Source: Streptococcus oricebi
Lineage (GTDB): Bacteria > Bacillota > Bacilli > Lactobacillales > Streptococcaceae
DNA: 55,952 bases
Assembly: GCF_017883985.1 (NCBI RefSeq)
Contig: NZ_PRDG01000006.1
Location: 112,127-168,078, forward strand
Direction of reading: 5' to 3'
Part shown: positions 32,636-43,746 of the stretch, piece by piece
Numbering within the stretch: the first letter of the stretch is position 1
How the letters are laid out: the number at the start of each line of letters is the position of its first letter
Translations under genes and position numbers: made by a program
The notes under the pieces: model-generated
What the model saw: only the letters and a program-made list of their open reading frames with translations
What the model was told of the DNA's origin: nothing
The model's database searches: none

Positions 32636-35281
32636 ATGGAAAAAAAGAAAAAATTACTCTTGATTGACGGTTCTTCCGTCGCCTTTCGGGCTTTTTTTGC
32701 CCTTTACAACCAAATTGATCGCTTTAAAAGTCCGTCAGGACTGCATACCAATGCCATCTATGGCTTCCACCTCATGCTCAATCACCTTTTGGAGCGCATC
32801 GAGCCCAGCCATATCTTGGTGGCCTTTGATGCCGGCAAGACCACCTTTCGGACAGAGCTCTATGCTGACTACAAGGGGGGACGGGCCAAGACCCCAGATG
32901 AGTTTCGAGAGCAGCTCCCCTTTATTCGTCAGCTGCTAGATAAGCTGGGGATTGCCTACTATGACCTGGCCCAATATGAGGCCGATGATATTATCGGAAC
33001 CCTGGACAAGATGGCCGAGGCCCAAGACTATGTTGTGACCATTGTCAGTGGGGATAAGGATTTGATTCAGCTGACCGATGAAAATACTGTGGTTGAGATT
33101 TCCAAGAAGGGCGTAGCCGAGTTTGAGGAGTTTACCCCTGCCTACCTTATGGAAAAAATGGGTCTTACGCCCCAGCAATTTATCGACCTCAAGGCCCTTA
33201 TGGGGGACAAGTCGGACAATATTCCTGGAGTGACTAAAATCGGTGAAAAGACCGGTCTCAAACTCCTCTTAGAATACGGATCCCTAGAAGGGATTTATGA
33301 GCATATTGACCAACTAAAAGCCTCAAAAATGAAGGAAAATCTGATAAAGGATAAGGAACAGGCCTTCTTATCCAAGACCCTAGCGACGATTGACCTCCAG
33401 GCTCCCCTTGAAATCGGTCTGGATGAGCTTCTCTATCAAGGTCCCCAGCTAGAGGAACTCCTCCAATTTTATGAAGAAATGGGCTTTGAACAATTCAAGC
33501 AAAACCTAGCTACTGCCGAAAATCAAGCAGCAGTAGCAGCTGTTAAAGTTGCCTATCAGGAGGTTGACTCCCTCCAAGAGCAGATGTTAGATGGGGATAG
33601 CTTTTTCCATTTTGAGATATTGGGAGACAACTACCATAGCGAGCCAATCTTGGGCTTTGCCTGGGGCAATGCCCAGCAGATTTATGTCAGCCAAGATTCG
33701 AGCCTGCTAAGCCAGCCCCTCTTTAAGGAATTTTTGGAAAGCCAGCCCCTCAAGGTTTATGACTACAAGCGGGCCAAGGTTTTGCTGGCCAACTTGGGAG
33801 TGGATTTGCCACCAGCTGCCTTTGACAGCCGCCTGGCCAAGTACCTCCTATCGACAGTTGAAAATAATGAAATCACCACCATTGCCAAGCTCTACGGTCA
33901 AACCCAACTAAGTCCAGATGAGGCCATCTATGGCAAGGGGGCCAAGCGAGCCCTACCAGAAAAGGAAGTCTGGCTAGAGCACCTGGCTAGAAAGGTGGCT
34001 GTCTTGGTTGAGACCGAGCAGGTCATGCTCCAACGCTTAGAAGAGCAGGACCAGCTGGACCTACTACTAGAGATGGAGCAGCCCCTGGCCTATGTCCTAG
34101 CTAAGATGGAAATCGCTGGCATCAAGGTGGAGCGAGAGACCTTGGCAGCCATGCAGGAGCAAAATGAGCAAGTTCTGAAAGACTTGACTCAGGAAATCTA
34201 TCAACTGGCAGGCCGAGAGTTCAATATCAATTCACCCAAACAACTGGGGGGCGTCCTCTTTGAGGATTTGGCCTTGCCAACTAGCTATACCAAAAAAACC
34301 AAGACCGGTTATTCGACAGCAGTGGATGTTTTAGAAAAACTGGCGCCGATTGCACCGATTGTGGCCAAAATCCTGGAATACCGCCAAATTTCTAAAATTC
34401 AATCCACCTATGTCATTGGTCTGCAAGAGTCCATTTTGCCAGATGGGAAGATTCACACCCGCTATGTGCAAGACTTGACCCAGACTGGCCGCCTATCCAG
34501 TGTTGACCCCAATCTGCAAAATATCCCCGTCCGCTTGGAGCAGGGCCGGCTTATCCGTAAGGCCTTTGTGCCTGACTGGCAGGATAGTGTCCTGCTTAGC
34601 TCGGACTATTCGCAAATTGAGCTACGGGTTCTGGCCCATATTTCTGGGGATGAGCATTTGATTGAGGCCTTTAAGCATGGGGCAGATATTCATACCTCGA
34701 CTGCTATGCGGGTCTTTGGCATTGAAAAGCCAGAAGATGTGACGCCTAACGACCGCCGTAATGCCAAGGCTGTTAACTTCGGTGTTGTCTACGGTATCTC
34801 AGACTTCGGCTTGTCCAATAACCTAGGCATCAGCCGTAAGGAAGCCAAGTCTTACATCGATACCTATTTTGAGCGCTATCCAGGTATCAAAAATTACATG
34901 GAAAATGTGGTCCGCGAGGCGCGCGACAAGGGCTATGTTGAGACCCTCTTTCACCGCCGCAGGGAAATTCCTGATATCAACTCCCGCAATTTTAACGTGC
35001 GCGGCTTTGCCGAGCGGACAGCTATCAACTCACCTATCCAAGGGAGCGCAGCGGACATTCTCAAAATTGCCATGATTCGCTTGGATAAGGCCTTGGAAGA
35101 AGGAAGCTTCCAAACGCGCATGCTGCTGCAGGTGCACGATGAAATTGTGCTTGAAGTGCCCAATAAGGAGCTCCAAGCTATTCGTGCTCTAGTTAAGCAA
35201 ATCATGGAAGAAGCGATTGAGCTAGCGGTACCGCTAGAAGTCGATGAAAATGCAGGCAAGACTTGGTACGAAGCTAAGTAG
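32636..35281 (+). CDS. polA: DNA polymerase I
   Basis: The start is ATG 32636 (MEKKKKLLLIDGSS), which matches streptococcal PolA; the earlier ATG 32588 lies upstream of the promoter. The product has 881 residues. Residues 1-300 are the 5'-3' exonuclease (flap nuclease) domain with VAFDAGKTTFR, YEADDIIGT and SGDKDLIQL. Residues about 310-470 correspond to the 3'-5' exonuclease fold, but the first catalytic DxE motif is replaced (FHFEILG), so proofreading is probably absent, as in other streptococci. Residues 470-881 are the polymerase with TGRLSSVDPNLQNIP, LSSDYSQIELR, RRNAKAVNFGVVYGIS and LLQVHDEIVLEVP. It fills gaps in repair and removes Okazaki primers. Confidence 0.97.
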   Translation: MEKKKKLLLIDGSSVAFRAFFALYNQIDRFKSPSGLHTNAIYGFHLMLNHLLERIEPSHILVAFDAGKTTFRTELYADYKGGRAKTPDEFREQLPFIRQLLDKLGIAYYDLAQYEADDIIGTLDKMAEAQDYVVTIVSGDKDLIQLTDENTVVEISKKGVAEFEEFTPAYLMEKMGLTPQQFIDLKALMGDKSDNIPGVTKIGEKTGLKLLLEYGSLEGIYEHIDQLKASKMKENLIKDKEQAFLSKTLATIDLQAPLEIGLDELLYQGPQLEELLQFYEEMGFEQFKQNLATAENQAAVAAVKVAYQEVDSLQEQMLDGDSFFHFEILGDNYHSEPILGFAWGNAQQIYVSQDSSLLSQPLFKEFLESQPLKVYDYKRAKVLLANLGVDLPPAAFDSRLAKYLLSTVENNEITTIAKLYGQTQLSPDEAIYGKGAKRALPEKEVWLEHLARKVAVLVETEQVMLQRLEEQDQLDLLLEMEQPLAYVLAKMEIAGIKVERETLAAMQEQNEQVLKDLTQEIYQLAGREFNINSPKQLGGVLFEDLALPTSYTKKTKTGYSTAVDVLEKLAPIAPIVAKILEYRQISKIQSTYVIGLQESILPDGKIHTRYVQDLTQTGRLSSVDPNLQNIPVRLEQGRLIRKAFVPDWQDSVLLSSDYSQIELRVLAHISGDEHLIEAFKHGADIHTSTAMRVFGIEKPEDVTPNDRRNAKAVNFGVVYGISDFGLSNNLGISRKEAKSYIDTYFERYPGIKNYMENVVREARDKGYVETLFHRRREIPDINSRNFNVRGFAERTAINSPIQGSAADILKIAMIRLDKALEEGSFQTRMLLQVHDEIVLEVPNKELQAIRALVKQIMEEAIELAVPLEVDENAGKTWYEAK

Positions 35282-35297
35282 CTATCTGGAGGAAAAT

Positions 35298-35738
35298 ATG
35301 ACCTATTCATTTCAAAATCCTAGCGACGGAGTCATCAAGGCCTATCTGAAAAACAGCCAAACGATTGCGGTTGTTGGTTTATCCGATCGGACAGAAACAA
35401 CTAGCTACCGCGTCAGCAAGGAAATGCAGGCGCGCGGTTATCGGATTATCCCTGTCAATCCGCGGGCGGCAGGGCAGCAAATTTTAGGCGAGACGGTCTA
35501 TGCTCGCTTGCAGGACATTCCTTTTGCGGTGGATATCGTTGATATTTATCGCCGCAGCGAGTTTTTGCCAGATGTGGCGCGTGATTTTATCGAAACGGAC
35601 GCCAAGATTTTCTGGGCGCAGCTGGGGCTTCAAAGTCAAGAAGCAGAAGACATTTTGCGCCAAGCAGGACGAGAAGATATTGTCATGAACCGCTGCATCA
35701 AGCAAGAGCACAGCCGTCTGGTGCTGGGGGAAAATTGA
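35298..35738 (+). CDS. CoA-binding (YccU-like) protein
   Basis: Start at ATG 35298 with GGAGGAAA just ahead, giving 146 residues. It is a single Rossmann-like CoA-binding domain: TIAVVGLSDRTETTSYRVSKEMQARGYRIIPVNPR, then VDIVDIYRRSEFLPDVARDF and a conserved Cys near the C-terminus (MNRCIKQEH). Small proteins of this type bind CoA or similar nucleotides; no reaction is established. It follows polA by 16 bp and is probably cotranscribed with it, a pairing I recall from other streptococci. Confidence 0.85.
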   Translation: MTYSFQNPSDGVIKAYLKNSQTIAVVGLSDRTETTSYRVSKEMQARGYRIIPVNPRAAGQQILGETVYARLQDIPFAVDIVDIYRRSEFLPDVARDFIETDAKIFWAQLGLQSQEAEDILRQAGREDIVMNRCIKQEHSRLVLGEN

Positions 35739-35882
35739 TGAGTTTTTAGTCGTCATTACCGCTATTAAAGTAAAAAACTTTCCCTTTTTAATCTAAAGTT
35801 GTCAAATCATTTGAAAAATTCTGTGCAAGGATTATTTTTTAAAGTATTATCATAATTTTTCGCAAAAATCTCATTAAAATTT

Positions 35883-35888
35883 TATAAT
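35883..35888 (+). promoter_or_regulatory. Possible -10 box of the Rgg gene
   Basis: TATAAT at 35883-35888, with only a weak upstream partner (TCGCAA), lies in a very A+T-rich spacer (35739-35921) before the Rgg start. Confidence 0.45.
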
Positions 35889-35921
35889 GGAAAAGTAATT
35901 TTTTTAATGGAGGTTTTTAGG

Positions 35922-36845
35922 ATGTCGAATTCATTGACAACTTATGGTGCAGCTTTTAGAAAGTTACGCCAAGATAGGGGATTTAATCTCAAGGAAGCAG
36001 CTGGTGACATTATCAGTCCCCAGTTTCTCAGTAAGTTTGAAAGAAATCAATCGGGAATTACGCTAGAAAATTTCGGTCGGCTCCTGGTTCGTATCGGAGC
36101 TAGCTGGGATGATTTTCTCAATTACTTTGAAGGAGAAAGCGTCAATCGTCTCCTGGGAGAAATGCGCGAGGACATCAATAATATTTATAGTACCGAAGAT
36201 TTTTATAAGATGTCGCAAATTGCTAAAAAGTCAGCAGGCCTTAGCTATTCAGACAACCCTTTCTTGAAAAATTTATTTGCTTGTCTAACCAAGATTCATC
36301 TGCAAAATTTAACCAAGCAGGGAGCCTCTCTGGAGCAAGAAATTGATCAACTCAAGACCTACCTGGCTCGGATTGACACCTGGGGCGATTTAGAATGGAC
36401 GATTTACCCTTTTGTCTTGCCCCAGTGCTCTATTGACATGGTTCGTTTTCGGACCAAACAGGCCTTTCAAATCCTGTTGGATCATTCGGATAGGGTGGCC
36501 TATGATGCCAGGGTCTTTATTTATTGCATCTTTCATGCCCTTAAATATTTCCATACTCTAGCAGCCTACGAGGACGCCAACTATTTTATCCAACTCTTGA
36601 CAGAGGAGTTTAAGAAGTCCAAATACATCACCTTTACCTATGAATATCTTTATTTAAAATGTTACACGGCCATTATTTCCCTCTGCCAAAAGGATGCAGG
36701 GGGTATTGAGGCGGCCAAATCTTGCCTACAACTGATGGAAATGTTGGAGGAAGACTTCGGTATGACCTACTTGACCGTCACCAAAAATAATTTTTTCTCC
36801 AGCATTAACCAAATCAGACCAGAAGAGGACCCCATCGAATGGTAG
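35922..36845 (+). CDS. Rgg/GadR/MutR-family transcriptional regulator
   Basis: Start taken at ATG 35922 (MSNSLTTYG), preceded by GGAGG, giving 307 residues. Residues about 5-65 are an HTH_3/XRE domain (GAAFRKLRQDRGFNLKEAAGDIISPQFLSKFERNQ). The remaining 240 residues are helical repeats of the Rgg C-terminal peptide-binding type (WTIYPFVLPQC, FIYCIFHALKYFHTL). Some family members respond to short secreted peptides, others act alone. No SHP-like peptide gene is evident on either side, so its signal and targets are unknown. Confidence 0.87.
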   Translation: MSNSLTTYGAAFRKLRQDRGFNLKEAAGDIISPQFLSKFERNQSGITLENFGRLLVRIGASWDDFLNYFEGESVNRLLGEMREDINNIYSTEDFYKMSQIAKKSAGLSYSDNPFLKNLFACLTKIHLQNLTKQGASLEQEIDQLKTYLARIDTWGDLEWTIYPFVLPQCSIDMVRFRTKQAFQILLDHSDRVAYDARVFIYCIFHALKYFHTLAAYEDANYFIQLLTEEFKKSKYITFTYEYLYLKCYTAIISLCQKDAGGIEAAKSCLQLMEMLEEDFGMTYLTVTKNNFFSSINQIRPEEDPIEW

Positions 36846-36889
36846 TTGGTTGGCTTCCCTAGCAAGGACCAATAGACTTATAATAGAAG

Positions 36890-36922
36890 AACCCTGTCTA
36901 GACTCCTAGGCAGGGTTAAATT
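36890..36922 (+). terminator. Terminator after the Rgg gene
   Basis: AACCCTGTCTAG (36890-36901) pairs with CTAGGCAGGGTT (36906-36917), followed by AAATTT. The weak T-run lowers certainty. Confidence 0.65.
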
Positions 36923-36925
36923 TAC

Positions 36926-37072
36926 AGCCAAAAAGAGGTGGAACAAAGCACTTCCTAAAAGCAATCCTTACAGTCCCAGCTCCTAGGAGCCAGCTCAATT
37001 TGTAGACAAAAAACAAAGGCCTAGTTCTCAACTTATCTTCGAGGTTGAAGTCCCCTGTCCCAGCCTTTTTTT
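36926..37072. repeat. Foldback element between convergent genes
   Basis: AAAAAGAGGTGGAACA near 36931 pairs imperfectly with TGTCCCAGCCTTTTTTT (about 37056-37072). Inside are the palindrome GCTCCTAGGAGC and the TCAAC/GTTGA hairpin. The end CCCAGCCTTTTTTT resembles the recurrent CTGGGA-type hairpins seen elsewhere in the window. It may work as a terminator on either strand. No gene is seen in it. Confidence 0.5.
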
Positions 37073-37096
37073 ACCTTCTTCCATCAGTGGCCCTTC

Positions 37097-37945
37097 CTAT
37101 TTGTTTTCGAAGCTTTTAGCTATTTTTAACTGCTGATAAAAGAAGATTTGGCTCAAGGCAATATAGGGGTAAACTATAAAATTAGCCAGCCCCATGGTCA
37201 GAAAGGCTAGGATTTGCCAGGGAATAAAGGTTAAATCCAGCACAAAACGTTTGCCCTTGTAGCCTCTCATCAACTGCCGGCTTTCTCGCAGCAGCTGCCA
37301 ACTCCCTGGGTAGTTGGCTTCATTTGATTTGTCATAGACCAGATAGATGAGCTGGGAATAGGCATACTGTTGGGGTAAGAGTAGGGCTAGGCCAAGCGCT
37401 AGCAAGACTAGACCTAAAAAGAGGTTGGGGCCATAAGCAGAGATGACCTCCATTAGTTCCTTGGGAAGGCCGCTGCTGGTTTGACCGATACCCAGTTTTT
37501 GGGAGACCAAACTAATCTTGTAGCTGGAAAAGGCTGCCAAGAGACTTCCCCACCAAATCAGCCCATTCCATAAGATAAGGGCCAGTTCTTTCATTATAAG
37601 TGCTGGAAAGATGTATCTGAGTTTGTCGTTGCTAAAGCCTGAAAAGGCGTCTCTAATCCCAACCTTCTCTTTCTTTTTGTGGATGACATCCAGCAGGGCA
37701 AAACTGGCTGAAATCAAAAAGATAGAGGTAATAAAGCTTAAGACAAGGGGAAAGGCTTGGCGATTAAGCTCCTGATGTAAAAATTGCTCCCAAGTCAGTC
37801 GGGCATTTTCCTCTACTGTAGCGGCCCTTGGAGCCAGCATTAAGTGTAGAAAATTGATAAAAATAGGCGGAAGAAATAGGGGAAAGAATCCCTCGATTTG
37901 CCGCATAGTCAATCGGGCATGATTGCGAAGTTCGGTTAGATTCAT
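37097..37945 (-). CDS. DUF975-family membrane protein
   Basis: The start at 37945 (MNLTELRNHARLTM) is chosen because GGAGGTGGCT lies directly ahead on the minus strand. The product has 282 residues with about five to six hydrophobic segments. A regular DUF975 pattern is seen: an N-terminal amphipathic stretch (LRNHARLTMRQIEGFF), GIRDAFSGFSNDKLRYIF, and LRESRQLMRGYKGKRFVLDLTFIPWQIL near the end. The function of the family is unknown. It is the only gene in the minus direction between Rgg and tgt, with its own promoter. Confidence 0.82.
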   Translation of the reverse strand: MNLTELRNHARLTMRQIEGFFPLFLPPIFINFLHLMLAPRAATVEENARLTWEQFLHQELNRQAFPLVLSFITSIFLISASFALLDVIHKKKEKVGIRDAFSGFSNDKLRYIFPALIMKELALILWNGLIWWGSLLAAFSSYKISLVSQKLGIGQTSSGLPKELMEVISAYGPNLFLGLVLLALGLALLLPQQYAYSQLIYLVYDKSNEANYPGSWQLLRESRQLMRGYKGKRFVLDLTFIPWQILAFLTMGLANFIVYPYIALSQIFFYQQLKIAKSFENK

Positions 37946-37965
37946 AGCCACCTCCAATAGAAAAT

Positions 37966-37974
37966 ATTATATCA
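37966..37974 (-). promoter_or_regulatory. Extended -10 promoter of the DUF975 gene
   Basis: On the minus strand TGaTATAAT occupies 37974-37966, about 20 bp before the start codon. Confidence 0.6.
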
Positions 37975-38057
37975 TAAAACTAATGACAGGGACCGCTTTT
38001 TTTGATAGAATAAGACGTTATCAAACTAGGACTGTCTTTCCTAGTTTTGGAGGTTAA

Positions 38058-39203
<1,146 letters not shown>

Positions 39204-39233
39204 AAGGTATAGAAGTTGAAAGAATTTCTTTTT

Positions 39234-39258
39234 AAGGGTGACTACTGTCGCCCTTTTT
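39234..39258 (+). terminator. tgt terminator
   Basis: AAGGGTGAC (39234-39242) pairs with GTCGCCCTT (39247-39255), followed by TTTTC. Confidence 0.85.
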
Positions 39259-39366
39259 TCTTCCATAAATGTTTACTAAAAATTAGGTTATTTTTCTCTA
39301 AAAAATCAGCAGCTTTCCAGGGAAAGCATTTTCAGAGAAAAACTTTTAAAAAGTTGATAAAATCCC

Positions 39367-39395
39367 TTGCAATGTTGCCGCGCGTGTGGTATCAT
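39367..39395 (+). promoter_or_regulatory. Promoter of the S10-spc-alpha ribosomal operon
   Basis: TTGCAA (39367-39372), a 17-bp spacer and TGgTATCAT (-10 at 39390-39395) form an extended -10 promoter. It is the only strong promoter seen before the 22 ribosomal genes down to rplO. Confidence 0.75.
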
Positions 39396-39401
39396 ACTAT
39401 G

Positions 39402-39532
39402 GTGCTGTGAAAAACAGTCTTTAGCTTTGATGCAAGAGGTTGCGACACGCTCGGTTGCATTGCCACGCAAAAGCGTCTCGGTTTTCTTGTGGAGCTAGCC
39501 TATTATCTTAAATAGACGAAAAGGAGAAAAAG
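39402..39532 (+). promoter_or_regulatory. Structured leader of the S10 operon
   Basis: The 130-nt leader contains ATGCAA pairing with TTGCAT (about 39430-39461) and ACGC/GCGT further on, with repeated GACACGCTCGG and GCGTCTCGG segments. S10 leaders in other bacteria bind L4 to control the operon; whether this one does is inference. Confidence 0.55.
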
Positions 39533-39841
39533 ATGGCAAACAAAAAAATCCGTATCCGTTTGAAAGCATACGAACACCGTACACTTGACACAGCGGCTGC
39601 AAAAATCGTAGATACTGCTACTCGTACAGGGGCAGAAGTTGCGGGTCCAATCCCCCTTCCAACTGAACGTAGCCTCTACACAATCATTCGTGCGACTCAC
39701 AAATATAAAGACTCTCGCGAACAATTTGAAATGCGTACCCACAAACGCTTGATCGACATCATCAACCCAACTCAAAAAACAGTTGATGCTTTGATGAAAT
39801 TGGATCTTCCAAGTGGTGTAAACGTAGAAATTAAACTTTAA
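39533..39841 (+). CDS. rpsJ: Ribosomal protein S10
   Basis: A 102-residue protein, first gene of the cluster. It reads as typical S10 from the start ([26 protein letters not shown], abridged) through [19 protein letters not shown] and [10 protein letters not shown]. It is part of the 30S head and also works with NusB in antitermination. The start follows AAAAGGAGA. Confidence 0.98.
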   Translation: MANKKIRIRLKAYEHRTLDTAAAKIVDTATRTGAEVAGPIPLPTERSLYTIIRATHKYKDSREQFEMRTHKRLIDIINPTQKTVDALMKLDLPSGVNVEIKL

Positions 39842-39914
39842 TTTCATCTAGGAGCATAAAAAACGCTCGTTAAAAACTTTTTGAATAAAAAAATAGAAAA
39901 GGAAACATTTTCTC

Positions 39915-40541
39915 ATGACAAAAGGAATCTTAGGGAAAAAAGTGGGAATGACTCAAATCTTCACTGAATCTGGCGAACTAATTCCTGTAACTGTTATCGA
40001 AGCAACTCCAAACGTTGTCCTTCAAGTGAAAACAGTTGAAACAGATGGTTACAACGCTGTTCAAGTTGGATTTGACGATCTTCGTCAAGTATTGAGTAAC
40101 AAACCTGCAAAAGGTCACGTAGCAAAAGCTAATACGGCTCCTAAGCGCTTCATTCGTGAATTCAAAAACATTGAAGGCTTGGAAGTTGGTTCAGAAATCA
40201 CAGTGGAAACATTCGAAGCTGGCGATGTTGTTGATGTAACAGGAACATCTAAAGGTAAAGGTTTCCAAGGTGTTATCAAACGCCATGGCCAATCACGTGG
40301 ACCAATGGCTCACGGTTCTCGTTACCACCGTCGTCCTGGTTCAATGGGACCAGTTGCGCCTAACCGTGTTTTCAAAAACAAACACTTGGCTGGACGTATG
40401 GGTGGCAACCGCGTAACTATTCAAAATCTTGAAATCGCACAAGTTGTTCCAGAGAAAAACGTTATCTTAATCAAAGGAAACGTACCTGGTGCTAAGAAAT
40501 CTCTTATCACTATCAAATCAGCAGTTAAAGCTGGTAAATAA
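39915..40541 (+). CDS. rplC: Ribosomal protein L3
   Basis: A 208-residue protein of normal L3 length. It begins [16 protein letters not shown] and has the family stretch [30 protein letters not shown] (abridged), which reaches towards the peptidyl transferase centre. The 73-bp spacer before it contains a short AGC/GCT hairpin. Confidence 0.98.
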   Translation: MTKGILGKKVGMTQIFTESGELIPVTVIEATPNVVLQVKTVETDGYNAVQVGFDDLRQVLSNKPAKGHVAKANTAPKRFIREFKNIEGLEVGSEITVETFEAGDVVDVTGTSKGKGFQGVIKRHGQSRGPMAHGSRYHRRPGSMGPVAPNRVFKNKHLAGRMGGNRVTIQNLEIAQVVPEKNVILIKGNVPGAKKSLITIKSAVKAGK

Positions 40542-40565
40542 TAAAGAAAGGGGAAAACAGTCACA

Positions 40566-41189
40566 ATGGCAAACGTAAAATTATTTGACCAAACTGGTAA
40601 AGAAGCTGGTGAACTAGCGCTCAACGATGCTGTCTTTGGTATCGAGCCAAATGAAGCGGTTGTTTTTGACGTTATCGTCAGCCAACGTGCAAGCCTTCGT
40701 CAAGGTACCCACGCTGTCAAAAACCGTTCAGCAGTATCAGGTGGTGGACGCAAACCATGGCGTCAAAAAGGAACTGGACGTGCTCGTCAAGGTTCTATCC
40801 GCTCTCCACAATGGCGTGGTGGTGGTGTCGTATTCGGCCCAACTCCTCGTTCATACGGCTACAAACTTCCACAAAAGGTTCGTAGACTAGCACTTAAATC
40901 AGTTTACTCTGAAAAAGTTGCTGACAACAAATTCGTAGCTGTAGAAAGCCTTTCATTTACAGCTCCAAAAACTGCTGAGTTCGCAAAAGTGCTTGCAGCA
41001 CTTAGCATTGATTCAAAAGTACTTGTCATTCTCGAAGAAGGAAATGAATTTGCTGCACTTTCAGCTCGTAACCTTCCAAATGTTAAGGTTGCAACTGCAG
41101 CAACTGCAAGTGTTCTTGATATCGCAAACAGCGACAAACTTCTTGTTACTAAAGAAGCTATCTCTACAATCGAGGAGGTTCTTGCATAA
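40566..41189 (+). CDS. rplD: Ribosomal protein L4
   Basis: A 207-residue L4. The long loop lining the exit tunnel is visible as [20 protein letters not shown] and [20 protein letters not shown]. In other bacteria L4 also represses its own operon. It overlaps the rplW start by one base. Confidence 0.98.
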   Translation: MANVKLFDQTGKEAGELALNDAVFGIEPNEAVVFDVIVSQRASLRQGTHAVKNRSAVSGGGRKPWRQKGTGRARQGSIRSPQWRGGGVVFGPTPRSYGYKLPQKVRRLALKSVYSEKVADNKFVAVESLSFTAPKTAEFAKVLAALSIDSKVLVILEEGNEFAALSARNLPNVKVATAATASVLDIANSDKLLVTKEAISTIEEVLA

Positions 41190-41494
41190 TGAATTTGTAT
41201 GACGTAATCAAAAAGCCAATCATCACAGAAGGTTCTATGGCCCTCTATGAAGAAGGTAAATACGTATTTGAAGTGGACACTCGCGCACATAAGCTTTTGA
41301 TCAAGCAAGCTGTTGAAGCTGCTTTTGAAGGAGTTAAGGTGGCTAATGTCAACACAATCAACGTAAAACCAAAAGCAAAACGCGTTGGTCGTTATACTGG
41401 TTTTACCAACAAAACTAAAAAAGCTATCATCACCTTGGCAGACGATTCTAAGGCAATCGAGTTGTTTGGTGCTACTGAAGCTGAAGAAGAATAA
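41189..41494 (+). CDS. rplW: Ribosomal protein L23
   Basis: A 101-residue L23 ([17 protein letters not shown] ... [21 protein letters not shown]). It sits at the tunnel exit and is the docking site for trigger factor and SRP. It begins at the rplD stop, so translation is coupled. Confidence 0.97.
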   Translation: MNLYDVIKKPIITEGSMALYEEGKYVFEVDTRAHKLLIKQAVEAAFEGVKVANVNTINVKPKAKRVGRYTGFTNKTKKAIITLADDSKAIELFGATEAEEE

Positions 41495-41511
41495 TCTAAG
41501 GAGGAAATAAC

Positions 41512-42345
41512 GTGGGAATTAAAGTTTATAAACCAACTACAAATGGTCGACGTAATATGACTTCTTTGGATTTTGCTGAAATCACAACCAGCACTCCAGA
41601 AAAGAGCTTGCTCGTTTCACTTAAGAGCAAAGCTGGTCGTAACAACAACGGTCGCATCACTGTTCGTCACCAAGGTGGCGGCCACAAGCGTCACTACCGT
41701 TTGATTGACTTCAAGCGTAACAAAGACGCTGTTGAAGCAGTTGTTCAAACCATCGAGTACGATCCAAACCGTTCAGCAAATATCGCTCTTGTTCACTATA
41801 CTGACGGGGTTAAGGCTTACATCATTGCTCCTAAAGGACTTGAAGTTGGTCAACGCATCGTTTCAGGACCAGAAGCAGATATCAAGGTCGGAAATGCTCT
41901 TCCACTTGCCAACATCCCAGTTGGTACCCTGATTCACAACATCGAGTTGAAACCAGGTCGCGGTGGAGAATTAGTCCGTGCTGCAGGTGCTTCTGCCCAA
42001 GTATTGGGACAAGAAGGTAAATACACTCTTGTTCGCTTGCAATCAGGTGAAGTTCGCATGATTCTTGGAACTTGCCGCGCAACCGTTGGTGTTGTTGGAA
42101 ACGAACAACATGGACTGGTTAACCTTGGTAAAGCAGGACGTAGCCGTTGGAAAGGTATTCGCCCAACCGTTCGTGGTTCTGTAATGAACCCTAATGATCA
42201 CCCACACGGTGGTGGTGAAGGTAAGGCTCCTGTTGGTCGTAAGGCACCATCAACTCCGTGGGGCAAACCTGCACTTGGTCTTAAAACTCGTAACAAAAAA
42301 GCGAAGTCTAACAAACTTATTGTTCGTCGTCGTAACGAGAAATAA
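41512..42345 (+). CDS. rplB: Ribosomal protein L2
   Basis: A 277-residue L2 starting at GTG 41512, with AAGGAGG ahead ([17 protein letters not shown]). The conserved C-terminal [16 protein letters not shown] with the His close to the peptidyl transferase centre is present. Confidence 0.98.
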   Translation: MGIKVYKPTTNGRRNMTSLDFAEITTSTPEKSLLVSLKSKAGRNNNGRITVRHQGGGHKRHYRLIDFKRNKDAVEAVVQTIEYDPNRSANIALVHYTDGVKAYIIAPKGLEVGQRIVSGPEADIKVGNALPLANIPVGTLIHNIELKPGRGGELVRAAGASAQVLGQEGKYTLVRLQSGEVRMILGTCRATVGVVGNEQHGLVNLGKAGRSRWKGIRPTVRGSVMNPNDHPHGGGEGKAPVGRKAPSTPWGKPALGLKTRNKKAKSNKLIVRRRNEK

Positions 42346-42439
42346 TCTAAACAATAACTTCCGCCAGCTCGGTAACCTTGCTCAAGTCGCTTGAGCAGGT
42401 AAGCCGCTGTGGTACATCTTTAAAGGAGAAAAATAAAAA
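42346..42439 (+). other. rplB-rpsS spacer with a stable hairpin
   Basis: TGCTCAAG (42379-42386) pairs perfectly with CTTGAGCA (42390-42397), extended by CC/GG pairs. No T-run follows, so it is not a standard terminator. It could be a processing or stability element in the mRNA. Confidence 0.6.
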
Positions 42440-42718
42440 ATGGGACGCAGTCTTAAAAAAGGACCTTTCGTCGATGAGCATTTGATGAAAAAAGTTGAAG
42501 CTCAAGCTAACGACGAAAAGAAAAAAGTCATCAAAACTTGGTCACGTAGATCAACTATCTTCCCAAGTTTTATCGGATATACAATCGCAGTTTATGATGG
42601 ACGTAAGCATGTACCTGTTTACATCCAAGAAGACATGGTAGGTCACAAGCTTGGTGAATTTGCACCAACACGTACTTATAAAGGTCACGCAGCTGACGAT
42701 AAGAAGACACGTAGATAA
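42440..42718 (+). CDS. rpsS: Ribosomal protein S19
   Basis: A 92-residue S19 of standard length ([19 protein letters not shown] ... [16 protein letters not shown]). It binds 16S rRNA in the 30S head together with S13. Confidence 0.98.
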
Positions 42719-42732
42719 GAGAGGAGAAAAAC

Positions 42733-43077
42733 ATGGCAGAAATTACTTCAGCTAAAGCAATGGCTCGTACAGTGCGCGTTTCACCTCGTAAATCTCGTCT
42801 AGTCTTGGACAATATTCGTGGTAAAAACGTTGCTGACGCAATCGCAATCTTGAAATTCACTCCAAACAAGGCTGCTGGCATTATCGAAAAAGTGTTGAAC
42901 TCTGCAATCGCTAATGCTGAAAACAACTTTGGTTTGGAAAAAGCTAACTTGGTAGTATCTGAAGCTTACGCAAATGAAGGACCAACGATGAAACGTTTCC
43001 GTCCACGCGCTAAAGGTTCAGCTTCACCAATCAACAAACGCACATCCCACATTACTGTGGTTGTGGAAGAAAAATAA
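42733..43077 (+). CDS. rplV: Ribosomal protein L22
   Basis: A 114-residue L22. The beta-hairpin that lines the exit tunnel, a known macrolide-resistance site, is visible as [21 protein letters not shown] (abridged at its ends). Confidence 0.98.
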   Translation: MAEITSAKAMARTVRVSPRKSRLVLDNIRGKNVADAIAILKFTPNKAAGIIEKVLNSAIANAENNFGLEKANLVVSEAYANEGPTMKRFRPRAKGSASPINKRTSHITVVVEEK

Positions 43078-43089
43078 GGAGGTAAAATC

Positions 43090-43743
43090 GTGGGTCAAAA
43101 AGTACATCCAATAGGTATGCGTGTCGGTATCATCCGTGACTGGGATGCCAAATGGTATGCTGAAAAAGAATACGCGGATTACCTTCATGAAGATCTTGCA
43201 ATCCGTAAATTCATTCAAAAAGAATTGGCTGACGCAGCGATTTCAACTATCGAAATTGAGCGTGCAGTAAACAAAGTAAATGTTAGCCTTCACACTGCAA
43301 AACCAGGTATGGTTATCGGTAAAGGTGGAGCTAATGTTGATGCACTTCGTGCAAAATTAAACAAATTGACTGGAAAACAAGTCCACATCAACATCATCGA
43401 AATCAAATCACCAGATTTGGATGCTCACCTTGTCGGTGAAGGAATTGCTCGTCAATTAGAGCAACGTGTGGCTTTCCGTCGTGCTCAAAAGCAAGCGATC
43501 CAACGGACTATGCGTGCAGGAGCTAAGGGAATCAAAACTCAAGTATCAGGTCGTTTGAACGGTGCAGATATTGCCCGGAGCGAAGGATACTCTGAAGGAA
43601 CTGTTCCGCTTCACACCCTTCGTGCAGACATCGATTACGCTTGGGAAGAAGCAGACACTACCTACGGTAAACTAGGTGTTAAAGTTTGGATTTACCGCGG
43701 AGAAGTTCTTCCAGCTCGTAAAAACACTAAAGGAGGTAAATAA
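43090..43743 (+). CDS. rpsC: Ribosomal protein S3
   Basis: A 217-residue S3 starting at GTG 43090 with AAGGAGG ahead ([18 protein letters not shown]). The KH domain [15 protein letters not shown] is clear. It helps form the mRNA entry channel. Confidence 0.98.
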   Translation: MGQKVHPIGMRVGIIRDWDAKWYAEKEYADYLHEDLAIRKFIQKELADAAISTIEIERAVNKVNVSLHTAKPGMVIGKGGANVDALRAKLNKLTGKQVHINIIEIKSPDLDAHLVGEGIARQLEQRVAFRRAQKQAIQRTMRAGAKGIKTQVSGRLNGADIARSEGYSEGTVPLHTLRADIDYAWEEADTTYGKLGVKVWIYRGEVLPARKNTKGGK

Positions 43744-43746
43744 CCA

